Below, piece after piece: positions 1 through 12,046 of a stretch of DNA of 60,000 nt. The stretch's first letter is position 1; the number at the start of each line of letters is the position of its first letter. This DNA comes from Symsagittifera roscoffensis (taxonomy: Eukaryota; Xenacoelomorpha; Acoela; Convolutidae), in the NCBI RefSeq assembly GCF_963678635.1, contig NC_087064.1:18650509-18710508 (forward strand), given 5' to 3'. The notes beneath the pieces are model-generated. The model searched no databases, was not told the origin of the DNA, and worked only from the letters and a program-made list of their open reading frames with translations. The position numbers and the translations under genes were made by a program.

Positions 1-885
1 TTCCAGTTTGGCCAATTTGGGATAATTAACGTGCGATATTTTGTCTAATCTACCATATAATTATTTTTCTATTTTTTTATGCAAAAGTTCGTATCCGTAA
101 TAGAAAGAGCATACAAAATTGAATGTTTGTGACGATTTTGAAAATTAGGCACCGCAAGCATAAACGGTATTCCCAAAGAAAGATGATATAAAAAGTATTC
201 CGTTTTGAATCATCTGCTATTAACTCACCACCTTGGGCATTTATAAGATAATATTATCACAAGCTATAAACTAAACACAGAAAAATAATCGCTACTCCAA
301 ATCAAATTTTGACCTTTTTCTCAAATCTAGTTGTAATTTTATTTATCAGCCGATTTTGATTGGACAGAAAATAGGCCCATATGAAACGGACTCTGCCTAA
401 TTTGGTGTCTTTTTTACTTTGTAATGTCAGAATAGCAGTGCAGTTTTCATCATCCAAGTTAAAAACCTCGTAGCTCTCAATTTGCCACCAACTAATTATT
501 TTTTACCACCAAAAGCTAGTTAATATTTTAATCAAGCTCTTTTCAAATTATTACATGATTTGAACATTCTGTTCCCTTACAAAACATGAACATTCTGCTC
601 CCGTTTGCCGCCAGAATAAAAACTGAAGTAATGTTTTGCCTGCTGCTGCTAGTGTTGCCTTACATCAGGTAAGTTGTTTGCTACCGGGTCGCAGTCATAC
701 TAAAAACTCATTCTTGTCTTGACCAAATGGGATCTTCCGCTAGAATATGAAATTACGCTATAAAAATGTTGCTCAAGATTTTCGTTCTGATACTGAAGCA
801 ATCTAAATATTCAAGTTAAGATTTTTCACCTAATTTGAAGTAAGATTTGAGCAATTTGATTTGTTTTTTGTTACGCGATTGCTTC
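1..885. other. AT-rich non-coding stretch
   Basis: No convincing coding region is visible. The first ~50 bases (ttggccaatttgggataatt and following) resemble the internal part of the GTTCCGACT MITE family seen intact at 2428, 14655 and 15461, so the window probably opens inside a truncated copy. The rest is unremarkable AT-rich sequence. Confidence 0.5.
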
Positions 886-1030
886 AAAATGAGCGGTTTT
901 GAGCAGTATTTGCAACTAAATCGCTCAAAAACCGCTCAAATACTCGTGGAAAAGCGCTCAAACGCCGCTCAAGCCGCTCATTTTTAAGCAAGATTTTGAG
1001 CGCAATCTTATTAAAAGACTGCTCAAGCCG
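886..1030. repeat. GCTCAA-rich inverted repeat cluster
   Basis: The motif GCTCAA and its complement TTGAGC occur many times within about 140 bases. An aaaatgagcggttttgagc block on the left faces gctcaagccgctcattttt on the right, so the stretch can fold back on itself. It is probably the end of a small DNA transposon or a simple palindromic repeat. No coding function is seen. Confidence 0.5.
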
Positions 1031-1466
1031 CAAAACGTCAAAAATGGTCTGACAAAAAACCGCGCCGAGCAAAAACATTTTTAAATTTTTTTCTAGAAGA
1101 ATATTCCATTTAAAACCATATTTTGTGAAATAAAAACTCATTTTGCTTGCTGTCAACCATTATTCTACGATTTGCATGAAACTAAACGCCAAAATTACAA
1201 ATTTTCGTTTTTGCATAATAAATTGACAACGGCCATAATGTTTACCGCTATTATTTGGGCCTGAAAATGGTGAACACTTGTTGTTCTGTCGCGATATTCG
1301 CTGGTCCATTTTCTCTGTCTACATACTCGTGCTTCATAAACGAAAGGCCACGTTTCTTTCCTAGCCAAAAACTGCAACGGCAAATATGGGCCTCGAAAGT
1401 TTGTAAACGCCCAATTTAGGTCGCGGTAGACTGGAAGTGCCATAGCGCAAGCGAAACAGTTGCAAA

Positions 1467-1512
1467 CAAGACTGCTCGTATATCAGGGTGAAACCCTGAC
1501 TGTTTCGACTGT
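1467..1512 (-). repeat. Hairpin module (minus orientation)
   Basis: Read on the minus strand, this is tcagggtttcaccctgata followed by tacgagcagtcttgtttg. The bases TCAGGGT/ACCCTGA form a 7-bp stem with a 3-4 nt loop. The same module occurs at 15146, 15245, 15425 and 15964, next to MITEs with GTTCCGACT ends. Confidence 0.6.
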
Positions 1513-2427
1513 ACTTAATTGGGAGCTAACAATTGTTCGTACTGAATAAATTTCAAAGCCATAAATTATGGAAATTATCATGATTGCAACTTTTTAATGC
1601 GACCAGTTAGCTTGCCTCGATTCTTTTTAGAACGTTTTTTTTGCGTGATAATTGGCATCAATAAATTGCATTATACTTTCGGCATCTCAATTAAAGTCTT
1701 CAACAGAACTCATAAATTAGTTCAGAGTACGGTCAAATTGGCGGTTTTCATACACCTAAATTTCACAAAAAAATGATCAGAGGCAAATTACTTTTTACAT
1801 TTGAACTCAGGGAGTCGATATCTTCGTTGGTGCTTCGTTGGTTTCCGTTAAAAAGTTTTATTTCGATCGCCAAAAATTGACTGGATAAAAAAACCATCCC
1901 AAGCATAAATATTCCTAGTTTCTTCGACAGTCGGGACAATAAGCCGAATTTCTTCAAAATTCGCAACAAACACACTTTGGTCTTACTACAATGAAAACCT
2001 CTGAATCGGAGAATTATTGCATCAAAACTATGATGAACTATATGGAATAAAAACGGTATATTTTTTCCGTTTTTTTAATCTCATTTTACAACAAGAACCT
2101 TTTAATTCCTTATCTTTATGATCAACATCAACCTGTTTAGGTGACAGGTTTAATGTTATTCAAACTATTTCAATGAAACTGTAGAACTTGGTTTTGTACA
2201 CTCAAACGGTAGAAAAACTAAATTCGTGTTTTGCCATTTTGCCATTGACTATTTTATTCTAGCTGAGAAAAATGTTATAATTTTTCTTCCTTCTTTAAAA
2301 TAATGGAATCGTTTGAAACGTCTAAAAACGTCTAAAAACGTTTTGCAAATTCCTTCTAAAACTTTTTGTTCTAAGGCAAATTTTTATTTTGTTCTTTTTC
2401 GCCGTTTCTTGAGCTATTGAGTTAATT

Positions 2428-2904
2428 GTTCCGACTTTCGATACGAAAGTGACGGAATATTTGTGCTCGGGGTGGGTTTTTTTTTCTTCAGACAAATTTC
2501 GACTTTTTAACTAGCCATTTTTGACGGATTTTTTTTACATCATTCGAAAGGTATTGTTGTCCTGAGCTCAAATTTAAAAAGATATTTTACCTGTGATCAT
2601 TTTTGTAAAGTTACGGTGGTTTAAAGATTGCCATTTTGGCCAATATGGGACAATTAACGCGCGATATATTTCGCGCTATTAACGCGTAAGCGGAGAGTTA
2701 ATCCAAATTGTTCCAAATTGGTTAAAAGAAGTTTATGTGCCATAATTGGTTTGTTACAAGGAGCGAAATTTATCCTTTTGTACTTTTTATGGCGTGTGGG
2801 GGGATGATTTTCATAAAAAATTTCTAATTTTAGAAAAAAAAGTTTTTTGGTTTTGTTTATTTCATTGAATTACTGCTCCATAAACCTTAAAAGGCAGTCG
2901 GAAC
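2428..2904 (+). mobile_element. MITE, GTTCCGACT/AGTCGGAAC family, copy 1
   Basis: A 477-bp non-coding element bounded by gttccgact at its left end and agtcggaac at its right end, which are exact inverted repeats. Inside are a gtgacggaatatttgtgctc block, a ttaacgcgcgatatatttcg block and a ctgctccataaaccttaaaa block, all found in the same order in copies at 14655-15144 and 15461-15962. No transposase is encoded, so this is a non-autonomous element. The superfamily is not clear because the target-site duplication is ambiguous. Confidence 0.7.
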
Positions 2905-2950
2905 ATTCAGGGTGTTATTGGCGACAGTACGGACAGTGACCAGGCATTCT

Positions 2951-3118
2951 CGCACCAGTAATTTCCGCCCTAGATACTTCCGCCCTAAAAACCCAGTCAT
3001 TTTCGCCCAAAAGCAGTCATTTCAGGAACTGACTGTTTCAGCGGCGCAAATAACTGGAGCGGAAGTGACTGTGTTTTTGGGGCGGAAATGACTGGAGCGG
3101 AAATGACTGAAAGCCAGT
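2951..3118. repeat. Palindromic cluster of CAGTCATTTCCGCC motifs
   Basis: About seven imperfect copies of cagtcatttccgcc or its complement ggcggaaatgactg are packed in ~160 bases. The left half carries the motif in one orientation (2957-3023) and the right half in the other (3058-3110), forming a long imperfect hairpin. It lies just after the MITE at 2428-2904. No gene is seen. Confidence 0.65.
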
Positions 3119-3751
3119 ACGGACACGACAATTGTTGTTGGACTTGGTGCAATCTTAAAATCACGGCTTTAAAGCTACAATTGATTTAAAGATAGAACAT
3201 TTGGAAACCATCTACCATGTTTTTTTATGTCCACAGAGAAATCAAAAGAAGTCTGAAATATATTCTGACATAGTAAACAGTTCTATTTCATCGTATTATT
3301 TCGGGAAATGAACTAAAAAAGAGGAAAAAACTGTATTCATAAACAACTACTGATCAATTTTCCTGTTATATAAATATCTAGAAACTAAGTTATGCCTGAC
3401 AATTTTGTAATAGTGGTAAGCCAATCTGATTACATCAAATAATGTAACTGTCCTTCAACTATTATGAGATATTTTTAGTGGATTTTTGGATGTTTCTGAT
3501 TATTCATTCAGACGACAAAGGAACAAGCGAAATTATTTGCTATTAATACCGTATTTGTAGAACAATTAGCTTACCTCTTATCTTTTTGGTATGCTTTTGA
3601 GCCTGTTTTAATAGGCGCTTACCGCTTATGCGCTATTAGATTGCAAAAATAAGTTGCACATTAATTCAGCCAAATTGTTCAAATTAGCGATGGTCTACCA
3701 TAACTTAACAAAAAATGATCACAGGTAAAAATTTCTACCAAAAAATTTTGT

Positions 3752-4060
3752 GAGGCGGATCTAGGGAAGGGGGTGATTATGAGGGTTCGTAAAAAAAATC
3801 GAAAATTTTTCATTTCAATCAAATTGATTTTCCGGCGAATCACTATAAATTACTTTACAGATACTTTAATCAGAATCTTTACAGTAATTTATAGTGATTC
3901 GGCGGAAAATGTTTTGTGCCGCATGCAAATTTTTAGAAAAATAGGCCTTATTAGATCACAAATTTGACCAAAAACCAACAAAATGAATTTTTGGCGTGCG
4001 CCTCTCCTATAAAATTAGAATATATTGATGTTAAAAGCGTTTTGAGAAACTTTTTCCCGA
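3752..4060 (-). mobile_element. Decayed hAT-like MITE fragment
   Basis: The block at 3964-4052 (ttgaccaaaaacc, ggcgtgcgcc, aattagaatatattga) matches the same blocks in the better copy at 9688-10074, in the same orientation. A gaggcggatctaggg-like sequence at 3752 resembles an end of that family. The fragment is too divergent to delimit exactly. Confidence 0.4.
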
Positions 4061-5180
4061 AGCGTTCTTCATTAGACATGTAAGCCTTGGTCAGCCAATG
4101 AGTCCTACTTCCCGTAATATTTCATGAATCAAACTTTAGCAAAAGTTCTGATCAAATTATGTGCATGCTGGTGGAAATTTTTGCATTTGTGAATCCAAAT
4201 GGAGCTTTCTTAAAAACAATTTTTGTCTGTGATATAAATACTGCACCGGCACTTCATTATATTCGATGTGTAAATACTTCGCATTTTATTTTCCACAATC
4301 ATTTTGGGTAAAATTGGTTTTAATAATTTCTGTTTCCTGTATCATCACCTAGTGATTTGATTCACTATTTAAGAACGTTTGCTCCCTTTTTATTCTATTA
4401 AAAAGTATTCAAATACCTGCTAAGCTGAATTAAATTGCAATAGAGCAATTGATTGATATTTACCATATTTGTTATTCAAACCTCATATAAAAAGATATCT
4501 GGCACCCCGAACCCATAAAGGACGACATATTTTGACCATGTTCGATTGCCGAGCAGATCTGAAACTTTTTAACACACAACATTCGCATTCGGCCTAAATT
4601 GACCTGAATTTTTGTTTGCTCGATATGAATCGATCGACTTAAAGGACGTATGTCTCGATTATTTTGATTTTCTTGACCGGAAAAAAACTTGATGTATCAA
4701 AATTTGATTTCTGAGTGAGCTCGCCCGGGTTGAAAATCAAACACCAAAAATGCTTGCACAGACTCATATTAATAAACCATTTGTATGCGAAGAGATGAGT
4801 CATCCAATTTTCATACACATAGAATTGTATGACGAAAGTTATTTTTAAAGTGAGTTTTTTTTAAAGGCAAAAAAATTTTCGTACGTTTTACGAAGGCTTC
4901 AAAAGATTTAAACTGTTAGGCAAGCAAACATTTTGTTTCCGGTCGGTAAAATTTTAATAGTGTTGGGTAGTCAGGATTCGTATCCGCATCTCTTAAATCT
5001 GCTTAGCTTTTGTGATTTTGGCATTAACTATTTTCAGATTACAAAAAACATTTCCTTCAAAACGTAATTGCTATTTAAAATCTCCGAAGTTGCCCGGAGA
5101 GCAAAAAAATCACCAGACTTTTGGTATCCATTTTCTTTTTGAAATTTGAGTTTTTCTTTCGAAGTACACTTTACAAAAAT
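4061..5180. other. Non-coding AT-rich stretch
   Basis: No recognisable gene, element boundary or strong repeat is visible in this ~1.1-kb stretch. Confidence 0.4.
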
Positions 5181-5184
5181 TTGA

Positions 5185-5330
5185 GGTAAGGTTACCGTAA
5201 ATCACTTAAGGTAAGTGGTTTATAAAGTAAAATTTACCATTAGTCTACCTTAAAATTACTTAAGGCAAATCTTTACTTAAGGCAAAAATGAAGGTAACTT
5301 AAGGTAAGTTCAGGTAATTTTTGCAAAATT
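5185..5330. repeat. ACTTAAGGTAA short repeat cluster
   Basis: The motif acttaaggtaa or acttaaggcaa recurs at least five times in about 145 bases, mixed with its near-complement ttaccttaa. It is a degenerate short repeat rather than a regular tandem array. Confidence 0.55.
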
Positions 5331-5979
5331 TTTGAAACAAATAGTTCGGATTTGTTTTTTTAATCAAAAGAAGTAAGAACTTACTGATCTCTTTAAAGCA
5401 ATTCCGACTAGTAAGAAAATTTTCAATTGTAAAAAGGAGCAAGTAAAAGATGAAAAAAAATTAAGTATGATTGCACCTTCAAATTTTGTCGCCTCAGTCA
5501 ATTGTCCAACACCAATACTCTGAAAAGGCACCAATTTAGTTTTAACCAAGATATCAATGTATCAGGAAATGCAAAAATTTTTTGGCGTATCAAATTTTTT
5601 GAGTACAATCAAAATAATTTATGGAAGCAGTTTTAATTTGGATCAAAATATATTTTTTCAATCTTTATGCTCTTTTTTCCGAAGCAATAAAATAAATTAT
5701 ATATTTTTAATCTTTACGTTGTTAGCGAAACATTAGAATTTTGTTGCAAGATAAGCAAAATGCTGCAAAATTGTTGTGATTTGATTTATATTACTTTTAT
5801 TTGAATTAATTTCTAACAGGTTTTAACTGATTTTCATTGTAAACCACTTCATCGGAGTGATCGTTCTGACGATTTCTCTGATAATTTAACAACTAAGTAA
5901 TTTACTTATTTTAAGTTAGTCCTATTTTTTTAAGTAGGTCAGCTATAGCATTAGATTTTTTCATCATGGTGCGCTCTAG

Positions 5980-6249
5980 CAAAAACGAATCCGGCGTAAG
6001 AGGGATTACAAAACTCTAGCAGAATCATACAATGACCCTCCAACTCCGTGGGAAGGTTGGAGTGATTTAATTGAATTAGCGAACATAACAACTAAAAAAA
6101 AGATGGATAATGATCTTCTGCTAAATCCCATAGAAAGAATTCTGACATTTTTTGCAATCATCGAAAGTACCCAAGAGGACAAAAAATCAGAATATCAAAA
6201 ACGCAAAGCTAGAAAGAAATCTACCAATAAAAAGACGCTACGACGATGA
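5980..6249 (+). pseudogene. Lysine-rich ORF fragment, possible retrotransposon gag remnant
   Basis: An open frame of 89 codons runs from just after a TAG to a TGA. It contains an early basic RRKRDYKTL segment, an aromatic PPTPWEGWSDL stretch and a lysine-rich C-terminus (KKSEYQKRKARKKS). The +1 frame then continues as a lysine-rich ORF at 6274-6513. Composition and position, ~2.1 kb upstream of a Ty3/Gypsy integrase relic on the same strand, suggest a decayed gag. This assignment is inference from context; the sequence itself has no diagnostic motif such as a zinc knuckle. It could also be a remnant of an unrelated gene. Confidence 0.3.
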
Positions 6250-8392
6250 AGGGACGGCGGCCCAAAAACTGAAATGAAGAGGTTCAATGGGAAGAGTCCG
6301 GTGGAGGTAGACAAGATACTAAAATCTATATTGTATCTTTCCCTCAAATCAGAAAAAAAAATCGTTAGTCAAATATTCCTCAAATTTAGGGTCTTGAGCA
6401 TTTCATTAAAAGAATTCCTAGATTTTAAATCCAACGCTTTCATCGGAAAAATTAACGTAACCGTCGAAAGACATAAATTTTTAAACAGGAAACAAAAAAC
6501 AGAGAGTTTTTGAAACAATTTTGGGTTGCCATAGCTGAAATGGAAAGGAAAGCGTTATACCATCGAAGAAGAAGTTTTTTTCATCTATGGGTCATTTTGT
6601 CAATGAAATTGCGAAATCCAATGGAAGCTTCCTACAAAAAAATATCTCTGTTAAAAGCATTGAAAGTATCTCTTATTAACAAAACAGGTATCAGTACTCA
6701 TCTAATTTGAGATCTGAAAGCGTCTGAAATCAGTAATAATCTCACATTTTTTAGAAAGGAGATAGATTGTGTTTTAAACAAATTTAAATACTTATTCCAT
6801 CGGATCGAAAAAATCGAGAATAAAAAAATAACCTATTTCCATTGTTCACTACAAACCATTCAGTAAAATAGAAAAAGAATCCTTGTTGACTTATTAGGCT
6901 CAGTCAGTGACAAGCTTCTCAAATCAGAGCGACGCATCAAAAAACTTGAAAAAAGCGACGAAGCTCAATTTATCATTTTTTTTGTCATAACTTGTAAGAA
7001 AGACCTTTCCTTTAAACAAATGTTGGAGTCAAAATGTATAAACCATGAGACAAACATCAGCTGCTTAAAATTTACCAGCTAGTAGATAACGTCGTAATTT
7101 ATCTAGAAAATCCGTCGGGCTTGTTTATCTTACAAAAGTTGGTAAAAGGAACACTTATGGCCAATTGGCCCTCCACGATTTTAGAAAGAAACAATGCAGT
7201 TTGAGTGGTAGTTTAATTGGTAAGTATCAATTTTAAACTGGGTTTTATGGCTCGAGAGGATCGCTCAATGATTTTCTAAGGATAATGGTTTTAACCACTG
7301 GAGATATTCCTTGTACAAACTGTTAATTGAACGACATTTTGTTTGCCTCCAAATCTATTATTTGTAGAAAAAAATTATTAAGCGTAGATATATACATAAG
7401 CGTAGACTGTTAAATAGCCGAAATATAATGTTTTTCAGAGAAAAATTCACTGGCTTCGTTTCGAAAAAATCTGTTTCAAAAAATGAAAGAAATACACTAT
7501 CGGTTTAAAAAAGCACACAAGACTTAGTGAACCTTACCGTAGACACCCATTTGAACGTTAAATTGCAAACAATGGTTACAATCACGCATCACATAACGGT
7601 CTGAGAGCATTTTTTGAGCAGATCATGAAGCCTACTTTCCGCTCTGTCAACAAACAAAAGTAATAAGGCGGTTTAATTTACCAAGCGGGTTAATCTACTG
7701 TGATATCTTTATTACTTTGTGGAAAGACTTTCCATGATTTTTTTCAATTCAACAAATAGCTGGCAAAGTATGGGTTTTACTGGCCTAATTTCCAGATCTC
7801 GAATAGAAAAAGTTTTACTTGAATTACGATGAATAATTTGTTGAGGCAATCTTTTTAAGTTTAGTCTAGGATTAAATCCGTCGGATCAAAAACCGAACCT
7901 CAATTTTAACGTATTGGCTTCCTATCTGGAATATCCCAGTTTCTCTTTTTTTACATAATAGTTTAACGCTTCTAAATTGAGTTTCACTATTTCTGGACTT
8001 AACGTTCGCAGATGTAATCACTGTCGATCATATTTTTGTCAACAAAAGTATTCCGTTGGATTTTAGCAAAAAAAATCAACAAATTTTTTATAATTTCAGT
8101 TGTAATTTAGTTTTTTTCTAAAAAATCAGTTTTAATTATTACTGAAAATTAATTTTAACTACTTTTTAGGTTTTAGCTCAATGACCGTGAAGCCCTTACG
8201 CTGCCCATAAAAATTTGATAAATTACTTTTTCATTCAAATAGATCTACTAACGACCCAGGGAACACTAGCTCTACAACAGACATTTCAAAAGGCATTCCA
8301 AGGTAGAAACGAGTTTAAAGTTTGCAAGTGAGTGCGGGGCATACTTCAACCACCACACCCGATACCTTCATAAATCCGATGAAAAACATTAC
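6250..8392. other. Decayed sequence between gag-like ORF and integrase relic
   Basis: Several short lysine-rich frames broken by stops follow the gag-like ORF. Reverse transcriptase, RNase H and protease motifs would be expected here if this were one Ty3/Gypsy element, but I could not recognise them. No LTR pair was identified. Some of the interval may be unrelated insertion. Confidence 0.3.
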
Positions 8393-8652
8393 ATGAACTT
8401 AAAACTTGTTATCCCACTCGCTTTGAGAAAGGCAATGATGAGGAGCTTAGATGAAACCCATCCACGGCAATTTAACATGAAAATTGCCGCGGAGATTATT
8501 TGATGGCCTCACATTTACCGACATATATACCACCGTGGGATAAATTGCACAACATGTACAAAAGCGGGTGCGAACATTCAAATTCTGGTACCAAATAATT
8601 CCATAGGAAAGTTACCAGAGCTTTCAAAGCCGAATAAAGAGATTGAGAGTAA
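8393..8652 (+). pseudogene. Ty3/Gypsy integrase zinc-binding domain, truncated
   Basis: The frame reads IPLALRKAMMRSLDETHPRQ, then a TGA stop where Gypsy integrases usually have Trp, then WPHIYRHIY, CTTC (C-x2-C), KAGANI and GKLPELSKPNKEIE. This order is the N-terminal HHCC zinc-binding domain of Ty3/Gypsy integrases, and the LPELSKPNKEIE tail normally leads into the catalytic DDE core (DFAGP). The core is absent: homology ends at the Ile-Glu codons, where the inverted-repeat region at 8718 soon begins. The stop codon at 8501-8503 and the missing core make this a dead fragment. Family assignment is confident; the exact lineage is not. Confidence 0.75.
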
Positions 8653-8717
8653 ATTCATATCAAAATCATAGAATAAATACAAAAAATAAATTGAATCCTG
8701 TTTTGTTTTGAGTGCTT

Positions 8718-8940
8718 AAACAAAAAAAGGATAGTCGATTGCTGTCTGTGGAAGGAGCACAAAACGTTTTGACTACAGTAAATTAATGAGATAAAAAAAT
8801 ATTTTGTTTTTGGTACAGGAGGGAAATTTATGTTTTATTTTTTGCTTATCTCATTAATTTACTGTGGTCAAAACATTTTGTGCTACATCCACAGACAGCA
8901 ATCGACTATCTTTTTTTGTTTCAATAAATTTCCCTCCTGT
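8718..8940. repeat. Interlocked inverted repeats
   Basis: Two inverted repeats overlap in X-Y-X'-Y' order. X (8718-8794) pairs with X' (8846-8921) over about 76 bp with few mismatches; the motif gatagtcgattgctgtctgt is visible in X. Y (8815-8833, acaggagggaaatttatg) pairs with Y' (8922-8940). The two pairs have different centres, so a single snap-back cannot generate both. Confidence 0.8.
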
Positions 8941-9687
8941 TATATTTTGTTGGGAACGCTCCGGTTTTGCAATGAGGTGTGTGATTGCTAACAAGACCAA
9001 TTTTTGTTTGTGAATTAGGGTTAGACCTTCTCGTATTTTTTAAGTAGTTTTTGATGAGCGCAGAGTTGACTCGTTGAAGTTTTCATTCAATTCATTGACA
9101 CTTTTCCTTCCTTTTGATAGTTATTCCTGCAGTAATTTTCATTCATCATGCGTATTCAGTTCTAGTTTTTTTCTAAACTGAAAATTTAAATGAATCTATT
9201 TTGGGGATTTTTTCAATTTCCGCTCCAAGTACTCAAAAATATCTAATTACCTCATCAAAAAATCAGACCGGACTGCAATAGCCTAGGATTTTTGGTACAT
9301 AAAAAGAAAACTGGATCGAATTCACTTAGCCATCTAATTGAAAAATTAATTTCCGCACTTCTCAAGGGCTGAAAGGAGGAAGAAAATGACGTGTGGAACA
9401 TTTCACAATCATAATTTCTGAGTTAAACTTTATTTGATTCAAGTTGTGAGAAAGCAAAAGTATTTCTAAATTGGTTTTTTAAATATATTTTTTAGATCTA
9501 CTCATAGCGCTGGATACAAACTGCACCAACTTACAATTTCTATTGATAAGTTTTTTTGGGTATTTCTTTGGTTAGAAATTGCGATATCCAAATTGCGTTT
9601 TCTCCGCTCCTCAATTTTCTAACTTGTCGGACAATGACACTCTAAAGATGAATTGCGTAATAATTCCACATGTATTTTAAATGTTAC

Positions 9688-10074
9688 TTCAATCTAGGTT
9701 TTTTTCAAGAGCGGGGGGGGGGGAGTGGGGGTGGCGGAATTGATTTTCTGAGCTCTTCTAAAGCACTACAATGACTCTGTTTTAGCCAAAGTTTCTGCGA
9801 CGCAGGCAAAATTTTGAAAAAACAGGCCGGAAAAGGCTTTTTAGGCACTTTTTGGAAATCTTTGACCAAAAAATAGCGTTTTTTCGGCGCGCACGCCCCC
9901 TTTAAAATTAGTATATATTGACACCAAAGGCGCCTTTAGAAAAATTTTATGGTCATTCAGGCAAAAATGGATATCTCAAATAGTACAAAGGGAGACCCTT
10001 TGGGTCGGCAGGGGGTTGAATACCTGAGGAGGAGGGGGCGTCCGCCCCCGCCCCCACTCCTAAATCCGCCCCTG
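9688..10074 (-). mobile_element. hAT-like MITE (CAGGGGCGGATTTAGG family), copy A
   Basis: The right end is cctaaatccgcccctg, the complement of caggggcggatttagg; the left end is a worn caatctaggtt. Inside are the family blocks ccatttttgg, tttggtgtcaatatatact-like sequence, ggcgcgcacgcc and a long G-run (9713-9723). Copies at 13788 and 17478 show the 8-bp target duplication that marks hAT elements. This copy lies in minus orientation. It has no transposase. Confidence 0.7.
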
Positions 10075-10585
10075 CCTCTGTTTGTGTATTTTTGTTGACT
10101 ATTGTAAAAACTAAATTTCAAAGTTTCTAGAAAACAATGTTGGTGTTTGAGCAAAATTTGCTGGGGTTAACTACTACTGACGTTTTAACGTCCCGAAGGG
10201 GAGGCGATTGTCCCCTCCCTTTAACTCTAGGTGCCAATTTTGATTTCCTTTGGTACTAAAAGATCTTCTATTTTAGATTACCCATTCAGGAAATCAGTCT
10301 TGCATTTTTTCTGAAAAGTTTGAGTCTACAATCTTCAACATCTTGAGGTGGGGTTGCGCGCCGAAAGCTTTTTTTTAAGTTTAAATCTTCCAAAAAGTGC
10401 CCAAGTCGAAAACTGACCAACATTTTGAAAAAATCTCAAAAGAATGATGGTCATAAAGATCTATAGGCTTGCGATTAGCAAACGTTATCAAATCGGAACA
10501 TAGACTTTTTTCATATTAATAACTTGTTTAACAGAACCACTTGAATCAATTGGTATCTTGGTTCAACATATATTCAACTTTTTCA

Positions 10586-10673
10586 GCGTCTCTGGCACAC
10601 TTAGTGTGGAGGTAACGAATACGCCGCCTGGGACGCCAAACGTCCTGGGTTCGAATCTGACGGGACTCGTTTT
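10586..10673 (+). tRNA. tRNA-like sequence or SINE head
   Basis: A clear B-box (gggttcgaatc) gives a 7-nt T-loop TTCGAAT. The 5' gcgtctc and 3' gggactc can pair at 6 of 7 positions as an acceptor stem, and a TTTT run follows immediately, as in Pol III terminators. A ggacg/cgtcc stem could be a variable arm. The T-stem pairs poorly and the D-arm is irregular, so this is more likely a tRNA pseudogene or SINE head than a working tRNA. I do not assign an isotype. Confidence 0.35.
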
Positions 10674-10879
10674 ATTCTCAAGCGGGAAAAAGTCTTTTTC
10701 AAGAAATAATTGTCAAGTTTGTTATGGCCCGCTAATTTTTTGTCGGCTTACTTGCCATATTAAAGAATTGTTTATTTTTAGTTTTTTTTACCCTATAGTT
10801 GCTTTTAGTGTTCTGATTTACCTCCTGTTTGTAATTAAAGCTTTTGTCGTTGTCAAGCTTTTATAGTGCCCAAATGATT

Positions 10880-11600
10880 TTGTCCTATTTTTACTGACTT
10901 AATGACCTAATTTCGAGTTGTTCAACGGAAACATAATTTTCATAGTCATCTCTGAATTGCACAAAATGCTCAGAATCTTGAATTAATTATAGTTCATGAT
11001 TTTCATGATAACAATCTTTTCCGTCTTTTTTTTTCCGGCTTATAGGATTCGGCCTATATTATATAAGCTAATTGGCTTCTTATTTCTCCTTTCAATGGGC
11101 AACAAATTATATGTGTATGCGTGTCTGTCTTTCGAGTTTGAGGGGGACTTAATAACTTCTTATTGGTTTGATTTTTTTAAAAGTTTTTGGGCTTAATAGA
11201 TTTCGGTCTATAAAATATCACCTTAGTGGTTAGTGCGCTCTTAAAGGTTTTCTGTCAAGGTAATTTTGGCTTTGTTAACGTTAAGTACTTTATCTTCCGA
11301 TGCTTTTTTTGCATTCTATTGTCTACATGCTTTTGTTTCAAAACTACCCTTTTTTTGATAGATTTTTTCTTCAATTTTGCGGGTTTTGTATCGAAAAAGG
11401 TGCTTAGCTCAGCTTCGCCTCGATGTTAAATAACTAAAAACGTTTTTGGTCAAACTTGTTTGAATAATTTAACCCAATATGATAAAAATGGATCAATGAA
11501 AAATTTTATACTTTCGCTGTTAGATTGCTGATTTAACCTTGTTTTTAAAAAAAGCCTTCAATATAATTCGTTGACTCTTTAGAAAAAATTGTGACTAACT
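10880..11600. other. T-rich non-coding stretch
   Basis: Several T-rich open frames occur by composition only, with Phe/Leu-rich translations. No domain, splice-site pair or repeat boundary is visible. Confidence 0.4.
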
Positions 11601-11607
11601 ATATAAC

Positions 11608-11800
11608 TTGTCGACTCTTCAACAAGCAGGCAACGGGTCGAAGCAAGAAACTAAAACAAAAAAATCCCAAAAAAAGTAAAAACCCACACTTGCACACTTT
11701 TAAGTTTTTATTATCACCAGTGTAGAATTATGGGTTTTTCTTTATTTTCTTTGTTTTAGTTTCTTGCTTCGACCGTTGCCTGCTTGTTGAAGAGTCGACG
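11608..11800. repeat. Inverted repeat, ~50-bp arms
   Basis: Left arm 11610-11660 (gtcgactcttcaacaagcag and following) pairs with right arm 11750-11799 (ending gcttgttgaagagtcgac). The spacer is ~90 bases. Arms differ by an indel and are otherwise close to identical. It is probably a foldback MITE. Confidence 0.75.
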
Positions 11801-12046
11801 AGTGTAGAAGTTATATCTTTAATATTTGAAATTTCCTGCTCAAACCCCTTGGACTGCGTTGTTGGACTCTGTTTGAGGTGGTTACAACTAAACAGTCAAA
11901 CTTCTCAAGCCGCGGGGTTTCTTTGAGCTTAGATTTCTTTATTAGGCAGGCACAAAAGTTTTTTTGAATTTTATTTTTTTTTCATCAAAACTCAAGTTAT
12001 TAACAAGAATAGCCGGTGGCAAGTAGCACAGAATGTTCCGACCGAT

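Noticed and set aside
1195-1443. 82-codon minus-strand open frame, GC-richer than its surroundings
   Set aside because: No domain, no clear splice sites and no repeat of the frame elsewhere. It could be a remnant, but I cannot support a gene call.
3773-3967. 64-codon plus-strand frame with a facing ttacagtaatttatagtgatt palindrome
   Set aside because: The frame lies in a decayed MITE fragment, and its composition is that of an AT-rich palindrome.
10558-10866. 102-codon plus-strand frame
   Set aside because: Its first half is the tRNA-like sequence and its second half is Phe/Leu-rich noise from T-rich DNA.
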